64,000 bases of DNA from Mesorhabditis belari (Eukaryota; Nematoda; Chromadorea; Rhabditida; Rhabditidae). Below, piece by piece: positions 30,471 to 42,539 of this stretch. The translations under genes were made by a program, and so were the position numbers. Position 1 is the first letter of the stretch; the number at the start of each line of letters is the position of its first letter. Location of the stretch: the NCBI GenBank assembly GCA_958450365.1, contig CAUEEP010000741.1, positions 2,180,501 through 2,244,500 of the forward strand. Direction: 5' to 3'. The notes under the pieces were generated by a model. It was not told the origin of the DNA and ran no database searches. It saw only the letters and a program-made list of their open reading frames with translations.

Positions 30471-31419
30471 TCGAATTTTTAAATATTAATATGAAAAAAA
30501 TAAAGAAATAATCAATTTTAATTGAAGATTTTCCCAATCAACAATTGTTTCAATAGTTTATATAGGAAAGATCAGCGACAAGAAAGGAAACTTTCTTCGA
30601 AAATGAATCATCTGCCTAAGAAGAGTGTGTCAGAAAAGAAACACTTTTGTTCATACATTTCGAAATGACCAAAACAAGATCTTTAGCTTCAAAAAAGACT
30701 GAGAAAGGGAATGTTGTTGATAACACCAAAAATAGTCGTATTTTCGCTACAGTAGTCTCCAGGGTTTTCATCGAAAACTAGCAAAAAAAAGGAGAAAATT
30801 TTTCCGCGGTGATGAGCGAAAGGAAAACGATGAGTCTCGGCCCTTTTCATTGTCTCATTTCGCGCCTTCGTTGGAGCGAAAAGCCCGGAAATTACCCGGA
30901 CCCAGCTGGGTGTGCGGAGACTTCAATTTCATCCAAAGCGCACATCTCAACGATCTCATCTTTTACTTGTGTAGGTGTTTAGACTTTAAAAAAAACTTTG
31001 AGAAAAAGAATAGTAATGAGAAGTAAAGTGAGGGATTGAAGGGGTGTTGGAAAATGTTTAGTTTGTTTAGAACAGATTCAAAGGATTAGGTTCAATTCAA
31101 AGGATTAGGTTCAAGTTGTTTTAGTTAAAGCCTTTAAGCCAAGCTCAGGTCAGACTAAAGCCCAGCTAGAAGTCAGGCTTTTACTTAAGTTCTGGTTTTT
31201 CAGAACTTTTGTTTTTCCAAGTCCAGGACTTTTTTGTGAGTCAAATAAAGTCTGTCATAAAGGCAAGGCCAGCAGCCAGGAAAGGACCTGGTTTCATGGG
31301 CTTGCAACAAAAAAAATGCCCTTGAAAGAGTCTTAGTTCTAGCGAGATTTAAACCCCAAATTTTCAAGGACCATAAGATCGAATTTACTCATCAAGCGGG
31401 AGCAAGCGGTTCTTGTGAC
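30471..31419. other. no gene seen; GC-richer non-coding patch
   Basis: Around 30740-30960 the sequence is less AT-rich and non-repetitive, with no exon-like frame; similar patches recur at 32160-32540, 33700-33990, 35230-35620, 39150-39480 and 61320-61620. They may be regulatory but nothing specific is seen. Near 31320-31420 (minus) there is a very degraded tRNA-like stretch. Confidence 0.35.
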
Positions 31420-31424
31420 TCTTA

Positions 31425-31745
31425 CATGACTTTACTCAGTAAAATTTGCATTTAAAGTTGTCTACTTTGACCAGTAAAATTTGCATTTAAGGTTGTCTAC
31501 TTCATCCGGTAAAATTTGCATTTAAGGTTGTCTACTTAGCCCAGTAGAATTTGCATTTAAGGTTGTCTACTTAGCCCAGTAGAATTTGCATTTAAGGTTG
31601 TCTACTTAGCCCCGTAAACTTTGCATTTAAAGTCGCCTTCTTTGCCCTGTATAATTTGCATTTAAAGTCGCCTTCTTTGCCCTGTATAATTTGCATTTAA
31701 AGTAGCCCACTTTGTCCAGTAAAATTTCCGTTCAAAAGAGGCAAT
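31425..31745. repeat. 35-36-bp minisatellite
   Basis: About nine copies of a unit containing AGTAAAATTTGCATTTAA and GGTTGTCTACTT, slowly drifting from left to right. Confidence 0.9.
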
Positions 31746-32049
31746 TTCCATTCATTTTTTGATGATCTTATCACAAAGAATAAATAGAAAATGAGTTTGA
31801 CTTGTAGGGATGTAGTGAGATGATAATAGTGGTAAGCAAAATGATTTATAAGATTCAGAATGGGAAGAGTAACGAGTTCGTCATAGCGTACCTATGAAGC
31901 TTACGTTTTTAAATACAAATTTATTATTTCAAATGCATAGTGGACGGTGTAAGAGTGACAAGGACCGATGAAGCTTATCTTTCGAGTCGAAAACTATTCA
32001 CAAACCAGTTTTTCGTTAGCTTTTCAACTAGTAATAGAAATGAGCTTTC

Positions 32050-32132
32050 ACAAAAGCAAAAGCAAAAGCAAAAACAAAAGCAAAAACAAAAGCAAAAGCA
32101 AAAGCAAAAGCAAAAGCAAAAACAAAAACAAC
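32050..32132. repeat. microsatellite (CAAAAG)n
   Basis: About 13 hexamer units, CAAAAG with CAAAAA variants. Confidence 0.95.
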
Positions 32133-34690
32133 TATAAATGCCACAAGATTTGAAGAATATTTTTAGAATTTAAACGTATGTTTCTCCTCTTGTTCTCCCC
32201 CCAAATCCCAAAGGGAGCATAAATTTCGTGAGCAATCACGACCCTCCGACATTCCACAATTTATCACCTTTAGTCAATAGGCAGGCAATAGAGAGGAAAA
32301 GAAAAATCCACAAGAATTAACATTGTGTGCAATTACGCAAAGCCTATTTCATTAAAAGATGCAGCTGATCTCGAAAAATGTCTTTTTTTCCGTGTCAAAA
32401 TGTGTCCAGAGAAATGGGATGTGATGTCCATTGAGGAGAGAACAAGAAAAGATCTCCCGGAAAGCCCATCCGATACAATGAATACCAAATAAAGGCTCTC
32501 CAACAGATAAATGTCTTTTCTTTGAGTGGCTTTGGTCTTTTTTTTCTTCCTCTTTCCTTGATTATTTATGCTCTGACCGAAAGATTACTAGTATCCGAAC
32601 GGGCTGAAAGTCTTTGTGTCTGACTAAAGGGGTATTTTTGAGCGTTTATAGCCAAGCTTTTGAAAAGTTTGATAACAAATTTGAGAGTTTAGCAAGTGCA
32701 ATAGCTGAACGGTCGATTCTGAGTCTCTAGTGCTGCAAATAGCTGCAAAATGCTAGAAGCTACTCCAAAAGAAAAACAAAAACTAAAAGCTGCACGAGGA
32801 ACCGAACCCTATTCTTTGGGTCGAAGTTTAATTCGTTATCCACTAGGCCACCAAAATACGTTTTCTAGGAGGAAGAAGGAGGAAGGAGGAAGAAGGAGGA
32901 AGGAGAAAGAAGAATTTTCTAGGAGGAAGAAGCCTTTTCCCTTTTCCTAGAAAGGAGCCTTTAAAGCATCCGTTTTGACGCCAAATTTTCAATTCAAGTT
33001 TTACCTGGAAAGTCATTTTTCGACCAAGTCATTCAGATTTTGATTTCAGATTCGAATGCCTCATACCTGATTCTATAAAGTGCACTGGATGTCCAGACAA
33101 AAACTCACCTTGAATTCGTGCCTTTCCCTAGTAAAGCCAGTGCCACAAGTTCCAGGCAAGGCCAAGCCAAGGCCAGGCCAAGCCAAGGCCAGACCAAGGC
33201 ATTTTGACCTGATCGTAGCCTTAAAAACAGTTGACTGACTAAAAAAAGCCTTTTAGTCAGTCAACTCACCTTGCCTAACTTATCCCGAGCTAACGCTGGC
33301 TCAAGGTGTTTAAATAATAGTACAAGTTATAAACAAAACATTGAAGTGTTTAACAATGGAAGAATTGAAAAACAGAGCACAGTTTGAATTGGGAAAAAGA
33401 ACATTTTAAATACATTTAAACTGTAAACACTGTAAACAGTAAACACTGTAAACTGTCAACTTAACTGTAAACATTTAAACTGTCTAAACCTTTAAAATAG
33501 TAGAAAGTTTGCAGTTTTAACTTTCGAAAGAACAACTGTAACTAGGTTAGATCAAAAAAAAAGCTCAAACTCGTTTTAAATATTATTAAAGTGAGTTAAA
33601 ATCGAAAGGTTCTTTAGAGAAGGAATGCTTGAGACAAACTTGATAGATTGGTGATAGATAGATAGACTTCAGAAAGTTTTAAGAGTTGATTTATGAATCT
33701 AAATCAAAAGCACTATTGCAAAAAGAACGTGATAATTCGGAGACTGAACACCCAATCTATGCATATGTATGCCGCGAGTGGGATGGGCGTGAGAAATCGC
33801 TCGAGAGATTGGGGGAAAAGATTGGGACTCAGCAAACAGATCTTCTCACCCCTTTCTCACCTCTTCCCCATATATAACGTCTCAATATAAACCTCTTTTT
33901 CTGGAAAGAGTCTGGAAGAGACGGGGTGAGTCATCGAGATGCTAATTTCGTCTGATTCACACGCCTTTCGCGACACTTTCCATATTCGGTCACTGGGTCA
34001 AGAAGTTGAGGAATTTCGGGAAACTATTGGGCTAGGGAGAATGGAATGGTGCCAAACTTTAAAGACAATTTTTCAGACAGACAGCCTTCTTTAAATACTT
34101 TAGATTTCTTTTATCAAAGGATCCATTATTTCTCTACAAAGTGACTTTTGAGAGATTTCATAAAGCTTTTCTTTCGTTAAGTTTATGGATCCTGAAACAA
34201 AGCTAGTCAAAATGTCAAAATGGTCAAAAGCTAGTCAAAAGCTTGTCAAAAACTCATCATTTGAACCCTTTCTTCCACATAAACCTTCTTTGATGTCTAA
34301 ATCAAAAGATAGAGAACCCTCAATTGCATAAGTTGCCAAATTTTCAGAAAGATCCCTTTAACCGTTTCCGCTAGATGACAGTTTATAAGTTTCGTGCAAA
34401 AAATGGTCATTTGTTGAGCTGAGGCGCTGTTTGAGTTCTTTTTTGAATACCATTTTGCAGAGAATTAGTTAACCTTTCTATTGATATCAAACACATATCA
34501 TTTCACGAAGCCTGCTAAAAGTTTTGAGAGATTTCTTTGATTCTCGGCGTCATTTCATTCCCCCAGCTGAATTTATTAGCTGACTTCAGTTTTTATTTGG
34601 CTATGACACTGAAAAGACAAAAATTACAATGTATGCTACAAGAAAAACAATGGAAAACTTGTTCAAAAAGCTTGAGAAATTAATCAAAAA
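32133..34690. other. long gene-poor stretch with one tRNA pseudogene
   Basis: No coding exon recognised. It holds GC-richer non-repetitive patches (32160-32540, 33700-33990), GGAAGAAGGA purine repeats (32865-32940), a GGCCAAGCCAAGGCCA patch (33150-33205) and ACTGTAAACA repeats (33420-33480). Confidence 0.4.
32796..32865 (-). pseudogene. tRNA-Arg-like pseudogene
   Basis: The minus strand has A-box TGGCCTAGTGGATAACG, a loop containing CTTCGAC (anticodon-like UCG) and B-box GGTTCGGTTCC. The anticodon stem and acceptor do not pair properly. Confidence 0.55.
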
Positions 34691-34695
34691 GCTTT

Positions 34696-34870
34696 ATGTC
34701 TGAGTTGCTAGGGCTGCTAGGGCTGCTAGGGCTGCTAGGGCTGCTAGGGCTGCTAGGGCTGCTAGGGCTGCTGGCTGCGGCTGGCTGTGGCCGTGGGCTG
34801 CTAGGGCTGGCTGGGGTGGGGGGGGGCGGGGGGCTGGGCTGCAGAGCTGCTAGAGCTGCTAGAGCTGCTA
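34696..34870. repeat. 9-bp minisatellite GCTAGGGCT
   Basis: Eight perfect GGGCTGCTA units, a degenerate GC-rich centre with a G run, then GAGCTGCTA units. Confidence 0.9.
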
Positions 34871-34959
34871 GTTAGCTAATGCCAGTTCTACGTGTTATCA
34901 AAAATTCAACTTGAGGTTAATTCTGATTTAACACAGTCAATTCTGCTGAATTTTGGTGA

Positions 34960-35125
34960 GTTCTAGACAATTCTGGTCAATTCTGGTCAATTCTGGTCAA
35001 TTCTGGTCAATTCTGGTCAATTCTGGTCAATTCTGGTATTCTGTATTTGTATCTGTCAATTGGTACAAAAAATCATTTTACAATTCTGGTCAATTCTGGG
35101 CAATTCTAGACAATTCTGGTCGGCT
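34960..35125. repeat. 10-bp minisatellite CAATTCTGGT
   Basis: Seven perfect copies followed, after a 60-bp gap, by further imperfect copies. Confidence 0.9.
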
Positions 35126-36547
35126 GCTGTCTAAATTTGAATGAAAAAGTCTATTGAATCAGCAATTCACTATTAAGAAATGCAAAAGTACTCCTTCCTT
35201 CAAATAAAAACAAAACAATGACTCATCGAAAACATTTGAGCCCAAAAGATCACCTGAACGAACAACGTCAGTCTCGTACTTGTCAAGTTAATTCAACGAG
35301 ATCACTCCCGGAGCGGAGATGTCAAGTGAATTCGTGTCGAAGAAAGGAGAGTGAAGGGCCATAAAAGTGGCTCTATCCTTGTGAAGAAAGACTCTCTTCT
35401 TTAACAAGGCTATCTAGGAGAAAGAAGAGTCGACAAAGTTGGACAAATGAAGAGGGAGAAGAGCTGGGAAGGGGAAGGGGAGGCAGTAGATGGAGGGCCC
35501 ATCTACGAGCTCAACAGGACAAGGGAGCTCTCCCCTCCTTCTCCCGTCCTGCCAAATTGCATTACCTTCGCGCGTTGCTCTTCTACCCGTCTTCTTCTGG
35601 CTAACACGGGGCTTCCCAAAATGTAACCCTTTTTTGTGAGTCTTCCTGACTTCAACAAAAAATGTGGCATTTGTTTTTGAATTTCAAATTCTGAAAATCA
35701 TGTGATCATTGGAGAAAGATTTGAAAGAAAACGTTTGAATAAAACAGAAACGCTTCGTTGAGTTTGGGGTGCGACCCGCTTTAACCTTATCCACGAGGAT
35801 GATTCTGCTTAAGAATGGCCGAATAGCACAAAAAGGTTAAAAAGGGTTTCCCCAAAAGCGCTTATAACGTAACAAGAACACGTAGTATCCAACAATAGAT
35901 TAATACTCTTGAGAAGAGTACGGATCGGATTGATACTACGTCGATGGTGACACAAATGTTAGTAAAACGGTCTCTCTACAATGTTAAACCAGTTATCTAA
36001 ACAGGATTTAAAACCTGAAGGGTAGCATAAAGTAAAGTGAATTTATAACGTTACTGTTTATTGGTACAGAACCGAAATGCAACAATACCTATTACAAAAA
36101 CAGCATGCGCATCAAAAATGAAACAACAAAGTCCCCCAAGAGGGAAGGCCAGAGCCCGCAGACCAGAAAAAACAATTTCGGGAAGGGAGAAAAGGGCGAA
36201 AAATGCGACGCGAATAATTGCAAAATAGCAACGCAAATAGGAAGGAAACGGACGCGACCGTTGATCAAGTTGAATTTCTCATTTAGGATTGATTGAAGCT
36301 CCTTAACTAGTTTCAGAGTTTATTTCTAACTATAAGTATTCAAATGAATATTACTCAAGTCAAACAATCTACAGAAATCCAAACAGTGAAACAAACAGAA
36401 ACAAAGAGACATTAAAAACTTTGTGTTGCTTATACAGTTTTGTTTTTCCCATCTCACAAATGTTTTTATGCTTTCCTTTTAGTTAATGATTGTTGTTTAA
36501 AGTTAAAAGTAAATATTTTATGATTAGATTAAAGGGGGGATTAATCG
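35126..36547. other. no gene seen; hairpin at 35887-35947
   Basis: Includes a GC-richer patch (35230-35620) and a compound hairpin at about 35880-35940 in which CGTAGTATC pairs with GATACTACG around an inner TACTCTT/AAGAGTA stem. No exon recognised. Confidence 0.4.
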
Positions 36548-36644
36548 CGGCCGGGTGACGATAAAAATTTTTTACGGCAACCACCTGTTTTTTTATTTTA
36601 ATATCGCTGATTTTAATATAAAAAGAATAAAAATCACCCGGCTA
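36548..36644. repeat. 97-bp inverted repeat GCCGGGTGA ... TCACCCGGC
   Basis: The outer arms GGCCGGGTGACGATAAAAAT and AATAAAAATCACCCGGCT pair imperfectly. Small foldback element. Confidence 0.65.
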
Positions 36645-36894
36645 GAGTGATTTGATGGGTTTACAAATTTTTGGAGACACTGCAAGGCTTGGAGAAAAAC
36701 AAGATCGTCACTCATCAGACACCTCAAATCGCCTTCCTATCTTATCAAGTTCCAGCGCATCTTCACCAGAAGTGACTGGATCTCCTCCACCGTAGAACGT
36801 CTTCAGCGCTTTGATTGACAGAATTAGATCTTTTTTCCATTTGTGGTCGCTTGTGGTTTTAGTTTTCTCAAATAGGTGCCTTTTAGGTGTCAAA

Positions 36895-37435
36895 ACAACT
36901 AAACAACCAGACAACTAGACAACTAGACAACTAGATAACTAGATAAATAGATAACTAGATAACTAGACAACTAGACAACTAGACAACGAGACAACTAAAC
37001 AACTAGACAACTAAACAACTAGACAACCAGATAACTAGATAACTAGACAACTAGACAACTAAACAACTAGACAACCAGATAACTAGATAACTAGACAACT
37101 CGACAACTAGACAACTAGACAACTAGACAACTAGACAACTAGACAACGACAACTAGACAACGAGACAACTAAACAACTAGACAACTAAACAACTAGACAA
37201 CCAGATAACTAGATAACTAGACAACTCGACAACTAGACAACTAGACAACTAGACAACTAGACAACTAGACAACTAGACAACGAGACAACTAAACAACTAG
37301 ACAACTAAACAACTAGACAACCAGATAACTAGATAACTAAACAACTAGACAACCAGATAACTAGACAACTAGATAACTAGATAACTAGTTCTAGTTGTTT
37401 ATTACAAACAATTAGACAACTAGTTGTTTGTAACA
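36895..37435. repeat. 10-bp minisatellite ACTAGACAAC
   Basis: More than 50 copies of ACTAGACAAC with ACTAGATA and ACTAAACAAC variants arranged in a higher-order pattern; it ends in an inverted patch (CTAGTTGTTT). Confidence 0.95.
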
Positions 37436-38218
37436 AGCAATGAATTTTAAATGAAAGTGATCAAAATAATATTTCATATATGAAGATCCATTTTAGAGAC
37501 AAAACAGCGTCCAAGATTTTCATTAAAGCATTTGGCGTCGTTCGAAAACATGATATTGAGGCCTCACGAGACACGTTTGAGGACAGAAAATGAGCACTTG
37601 CAAGAAGAAAAAGACGCGAATCCCACCCATTCGCAACAAGAAAACGACCAAAAAACGTCATTATTTCAGAGAAAATTTCCAAGAATGACATTTGATCAAT
37701 GAATGGAACGGAAGTCATTTAAAGGGATTAACCCTTAAAATTGATTATGTTTGGGTTCAAAGATCTGCTCGAATCAGCTTGGATTCAAAGATTTTCCCTA
37801 AAACACTGTTTTTTTTTTGTTTCGTTTAAACTTGGAATCCTTTTTCAAACAACCGCTGAAATTTGATCCAAGATGAACCTAAAGGATCAAAGGTGTCTTG
37901 TATCGGAAAAACCTGAGAAATGGTGAAAACTCAAGGATCAACAAAGGAAATGGAAATTGACAAAGATAACGAGAACGATAACGACAAAGATAACGATAAA
38001 AATTGACTTTGATCAAATACTTTTTTGTCCAATCTTTGGCAGAATCAAGAATACTAGCAAGGAAGTAAAGCCGATGATTAATCAAAGCAAACTGATCTGC
38101 CGAATAAGCTGAGCTTTTAAAAATTGACTCAATAAATTAAAAAATGTTTTAATACTTATTTTAATGTTAAAATAGAGCGAATTCAAGCGGTTAAAAAGCA
38201 AAATAAAATGAAAGCAAA

Positions 38219-38295
38219 GGACGGGATCGAACCCGAGCGAAAGGTGGACAGCTTGTTTCGGAAACCAGACTCTTATCCGCTACACCACGAGGGCC
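38219..38295 (-). pseudogene. tRNA-Arg-like pseudogene with two partial repeats
   Basis: The minus strand reads CGTGGTGTAGCGGATAAGAG (A-box), a loop with TTTCCGA (CCG-like anticodon) and GGGTTCGATCCCG (B-box), but the acceptor strands do not pair. Shorter copies of the A-box half lie at 38395-38430 and 38535-38590, so the unit has been locally multiplied. Confidence 0.55.
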
Positions 38296-39734
38296 CGTTT
38301 CGAAAAGGGGAAAGAAGCCTTATAGGTACAATCCTGGTTGAATCCTGGTTGAAAAATCCTGGTTGAATCAATCATCAATCAATCCTGGTTTTGAAAACAA
38401 GACTCTTATCCGCTTGACCACGAGGTGAAAGAAGTGACCACGAGGTGAAAGAAGCCAAACGGTGAAAGAAGCCTTATAGGTACAGCAATCTAATCCTGGT
38501 TGAATCAATCATCAATCAATCATGCAATCCTGGTTTTGAAAACAAGACTCTTATCGACTACACCATAAGCCAACGCTTCGAGACGGTGAAAGAAGGCTTA
38601 TATAGGGAAAAGACCTTATCTAGGTCCGTTTTTTTGACCTTTAATTTGAGGTTATCTCAGCCTTGTGAGCTTCCCTTTTGAAATCTTTTGCTGATTGTAC
38701 TTTTTTGCTCTTTGTGCTTTTGTGCTCTCGTGCAAACACAACCTTCCTCGTGCACTTAGTTTCTCATTTTCAACTTGATTTGACTTGATTTGACAACTTG
38801 ATTTGCTAGAAAATGAAGGATTCAGCACGAGAAATGGTGTGTTCTCGCTTTCGAGCACAAAGTACAACAATATATGGTTGTACTTTGTTGTACAATACAA
38901 AATACAACAGTAAAACAATGTGAGATTCCTTTTTTAGTTCTCTTATAGGTCAAAATTTAATCATTAGAATCATAAAAAGACTTTTTCTTTTGAAAGATTG
39001 ACTAAATAATCTAAGACAAACAAACTTAGTGAAAGCTTACCCCATTTATTAAAGCTTTATGGCCGTGTAAAGCTTTATGACCGTGTATGGCCTTTCAAAA
39101 AAAGTCTAAAAGTATAAGGAGTTTAAAAAGAGCGCAAGAAAACGTCAAAGGGTGAGGATCCTAATTGTGAAAAAGACGACTAAGGCCAATTTTGGGGAAA
39201 AGGAAAAAGGGAGGGGTCCCCGATCCCTTCTTTTTCATCTCTTTTCCTTTCTTTTCCTTTCTTTCCTTCAGTCTGTCTGTTCCCTTCTCTTCACTCTAAA
39301 CAACTATCGAATCGGGGTTGGAGACAGACTGGGGACATCAACAGAGTGCCCCCTTCCCCTTTCTCCAATCTCAGTTTGGCAACAATCGACGCTGATACTG
39401 GACACGAAAATACGCTTTTGGCCTTTTCACGTTCGTCTTGAATCGAATTTTGAAGATCGAGTTTTGAAAACACCACGCATCTGAGACAAAGCAACGAATG
39501 AAAAGAAAAACTGTCAATAAGAACAGTGAAGACATTATGCTTATTACTTCTCAATAACTTTTGATTCTTCTCAGCTTGGCCAGTCAACTTGAGTCCAGAA
39601 CTGTTCCAAGAAGCTAGAAAAGAGAAAAACCAGAGCTCAGGTCCAGAGACAAACCAGAGCTCTGGTCCAGATCTAGCAAAATTTACTAGGCCTAATTCTA
39701 AGCCTAATATCTTCGGGACCTGGATCCAGAAAAT

Positions 39735-39810
39735 GGGGATTGAGCCCAACTCAAATAGATTTAGTGCAAGGCGCTAGCCGCCAGCCTTTCCACTAAGCCT
39801 CACCCCAAAA
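39735..39810 (-). pseudogene. degenerate tRNA-like sequence
   Basis: The minus strand has GAGGCTTAGTGGAAAGGC (A-box-like) and GGGCTCAATCCCC (B-box). Other stems are not supported. Confidence 0.4.
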
Positions 39811-40109
39811 TCCGCAATCTTTGGCGAATATCTTCTTTAAAATTTCAAATTTTAGCTAGCTTTTGTTTTTTAGAAACTAGATTCAATTCTGTGTTAGCTT
39901 ATAAAAAAATTATTTTGATTGAACGACAGATCAGTAATCAAAATAACCCTAAACATTTTTCCCCGGCTAACCAGCTTCTCTGGCCGATTCCTGGCCGCCA
40001 GTTTTAAATTTAAATCAACTTTAAATCAGATAAACTTTGGCCACTTTGACAGTTTCCATTTTTAAGGGGTTTTTAAATCAAAAACTATAAGTCTAGTCTC
40101 ATAATTTGG

Positions 40110-40220
40110 AATAAAAAAGGAAGAAAGAGAAGAAAGAGAAGAAAGAGAAGAAAGAGAAGAAAGAGAAGAAAGAGAAGAAAGAGAAGAGAGAGAAGAAAGA
40201 GAAGAAAGAGAAGAAGGAAA
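40110..40220. repeat. 9-bp minisatellite AGAAAGAGA
   Basis: About 12 copies of GAAGAAAGA; its phase-free open frame on the minus strand (FSFFS repeat) is an artefact. Confidence 0.95.
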
Positions 40221-40989
40221 ACAACGAGTGTATGCTTTTTTTAGTTAAACGCCGTTGGACATTTTCGACCAAGGTGATAATTTTTAGTGCATTTTGTATT
40301 TTTAGTTTTAAATTTGAACTTAAAATGAAATATAATTCCGCATAAAAGAAAAACCTTTCCTCAAATACGTTTCCCACTAATTTTTTTGCAAATTTTCAAT
40401 GAAAAATTCTTTACCTAGCTGTACAAATAGTTCTGCACAATGAAATGATCAAGAATAAGATAGAGAAAAGATTTGAAACTGAAAATATTAAGATTTAAAG
40501 ATACAATCAATACGACGAAAAAGAAAAACTGAAAAGTAACTCGAAAAGTAAATTTTCGATTCAAAAGAAATGAATTAAAGAAGTTGGATCGCTTGAAAAA
40601 CTCAAGAGGAATCGAGGATGTCACCTCGAAAAAGCGCTCACTCGAATTCGAATCAAAAAGAAATGAGGAAAATGGGAAAAGGGTCAAAAGCTTATGGAAA
40701 GCTTTCTCATAAAAGGCACGGCATTGAGCTGCAATGCCAAAACAATTGGCCTGTTATGTGGGGAAAAGAGAAGGGATTGAGAGTTGAAGGGAAAGCCGAC
40801 AGAGTCAGCGCTGATCCTGAGTGACAGCCGATGCTTATTTTGAGGCTACCCCAAATAGACCTTTTTCCGATAACAAATATGCTTTTGAAAAGTTGACTAT
40901 AACTTTTTTCTTGCCAATTCCTTCATTTCTTTATTACTAATACACTTGGATCTGATTTTCAAGTAAGACGGAGCCCACGGGTCTGAAGA

Positions 40990-41097
40990 TCCAGGTATTT
41001 CCCTTCTTTCTCTCTTTCTTTTTCTTCCTCCTTCCCCCCTCCCCCCCCCCCTCCCCCCCCCCCCTTCCCCCCCCCCCTTTCCCCCCCCCCCCCCCCC

Positions 41098-41131
<34 letters not shown>

Positions 41132-41290
41132 CCCCCCCCCCCCCTCTTCTTCCTCCTTGTCTTTCCTTCTTCCCTCCTTGTCTTTCCCTCTTCCTCCTTG
41201 TCTTTCCCTCTTCCTCCTTGTCTTTCCTTCTTCTTTTTTTTTTTTCCTCCTTGTCTTTCCCTCTTCCCCCCCTTGTCTTTCCTTCTTTCT
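40990..41290. repeat. poly-C tract (41033-41146) within pyrimidine repeats
   Basis: More than 100 bases are nearly all C in runs broken by single T residues, flanked by CTTGTCTTTCCCTCTTCCTC repeats (about 24-bp units, 41150-41285). The complementary strand is G-run rich and could form G-quadruplexes. Confidence 0.95.
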
Positions 41291-41308
41291 CTTGACAAGT
41301 TAAGGTAC

Positions 41309-41395
41309 TGGATAGCTCAGTGGTTAGAGCAATTGGAAAGCAAAAGCTCGGAAAGCAAAAAGTCGAGGGTTCAATCCCTCGAAAATCTACTTTTT
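41309..41395 (+). pseudogene. tRNA-like sequence, defective
   Basis: GATAGCTCAGTGGTTAGAGC is an excellent D arm/A-box and GAGGGTTCAATCCCTC an intact T arm, but the acceptor strands do not pair and the anticodon arm is replaced by AAAGC repeats. Confidence 0.55.
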
Positions 41396-42539
41396 CTCCT
41401 TGATACTTTTTTTCGAAAACTCCTTTACTTCTTGATTATAATTGGGAAGAACAAGCGAAAATTTGGGCATAGATAGCATAATCATAGCTTAAATACTTAA
41501 ATCTTTGATTACATTTAACAACATTATCAAAACATATAGTGTTGTTTTTATCAAAACATTCTCAAAATAGCTGGAGAATATTGTCAAGTCAAAATCGAGT
41601 TTACAAATAAGCTTTATTCATCTCATAGAGTTTTCATCTGAATTCTGAATCAATTTTTAGTTTTTCTCTAACACGAGATACAAAATTAGGCCTTTTCAGT
41701 GTAAGATCATGTGCAATACTCCTAAATTTCATTCAATTTCATCAAACTAACATCGACTAGCAATAGCTAGCTTTGGTAGCACTAGCAATAGCTAGCAATA
41801 GCAATAGCTAGCTTCAAACTAACATCGACTAGCAATAGCTAGCTAGCAACGTCCATTTAACAATAGGCTCAATACAGGAATAGACGAAATATTAAAATTT
41901 CTGGTTTAGAATTTAAACTAGACCACTCAAAGAAATGATAAAACGATTTCAGTACCTTTTTTTGCGCGATTCAACCGATTATGCTATCTATCGCTTCATA
42001 AAAAGCAAACAGAAATGGAAAATAGAAAAAAAGTGAGAAGTATCAAAGTGAAATGATCGTGTCACTTTTTTTTTTGCTTTCTGGAAACCTTTTTATGACC
42101 TTTTGGTGTAGTGTGTTTATTTTTGAGAGGTTCCCCAAAGTGCGAGCAATGGGAAGGATTAGGACGGGTGAAAGGGGGAAATGGGGAAAGGAGACAACCA
42201 ACTCCCAGATACACACAAATGCACAAAGGATTTGTGGGTGCTTTGTGGATGTGTTTTTGAAATTGGTACTCATACAGCGTTTGGCTATGAAAAAAGTCTC
42301 GTTTTAGGCAGTTTTGTGAACTGTATCCAGGGGTTAGGAGCAAGTAAAAAAAGTGAGAAGTATCCAAAGTGAATACAAAGTGAAGTTTTGGTTTGTGAAA
42401 GTGCAGTGGAACGTGAGATAATCGAGGTATGATTATAGATATGATTTTACGAGTATGAAGCTTGATTCAAAAAGTGTAATTCAAACGAAAAAATGTAACC
42501 TAAAAGAGCTGGAAAACGTGACTTAAATGATAGAATAAA
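41396..42539. other. no gene seen
   Basis: AT-rich. Small GCAATAGCTAGC repeats at 41755-41850 and an unremarkable open frame on each strand at 42050-42370. Nothing recognised. Confidence 0.4.

Larger units (their letters stand above)
37436..40105. other. gene-poor stretch; tRNA-derived fragments inside
   Basis: An 85-codon minus-strand frame at 37718-37461 is open but unrecognised. Tandemly disposed tRNA-like pieces occur at 38219-38295, 38395-38430 and 38535-38590. The patch 39150-39480 is GC-richer. No convincing gene. Confidence 0.35.

Noticed and set aside
31425..31745. Possible CRISPR-like array (35-36-bp repeats)
   Set aside because: Units are contiguous with no unique spacers, drift gradually, and the genome is eukaryotic.
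40897..41298. 133-codon Gly-rich frame
   Set aside because: The translation of a poly-C tract and pyrimidine repeats.
41309..41395. Functional tRNA gene
   Set aside because: D and T arms are good but the acceptor strands do not pair and the anticodon arm is replaced by A-rich repeats.
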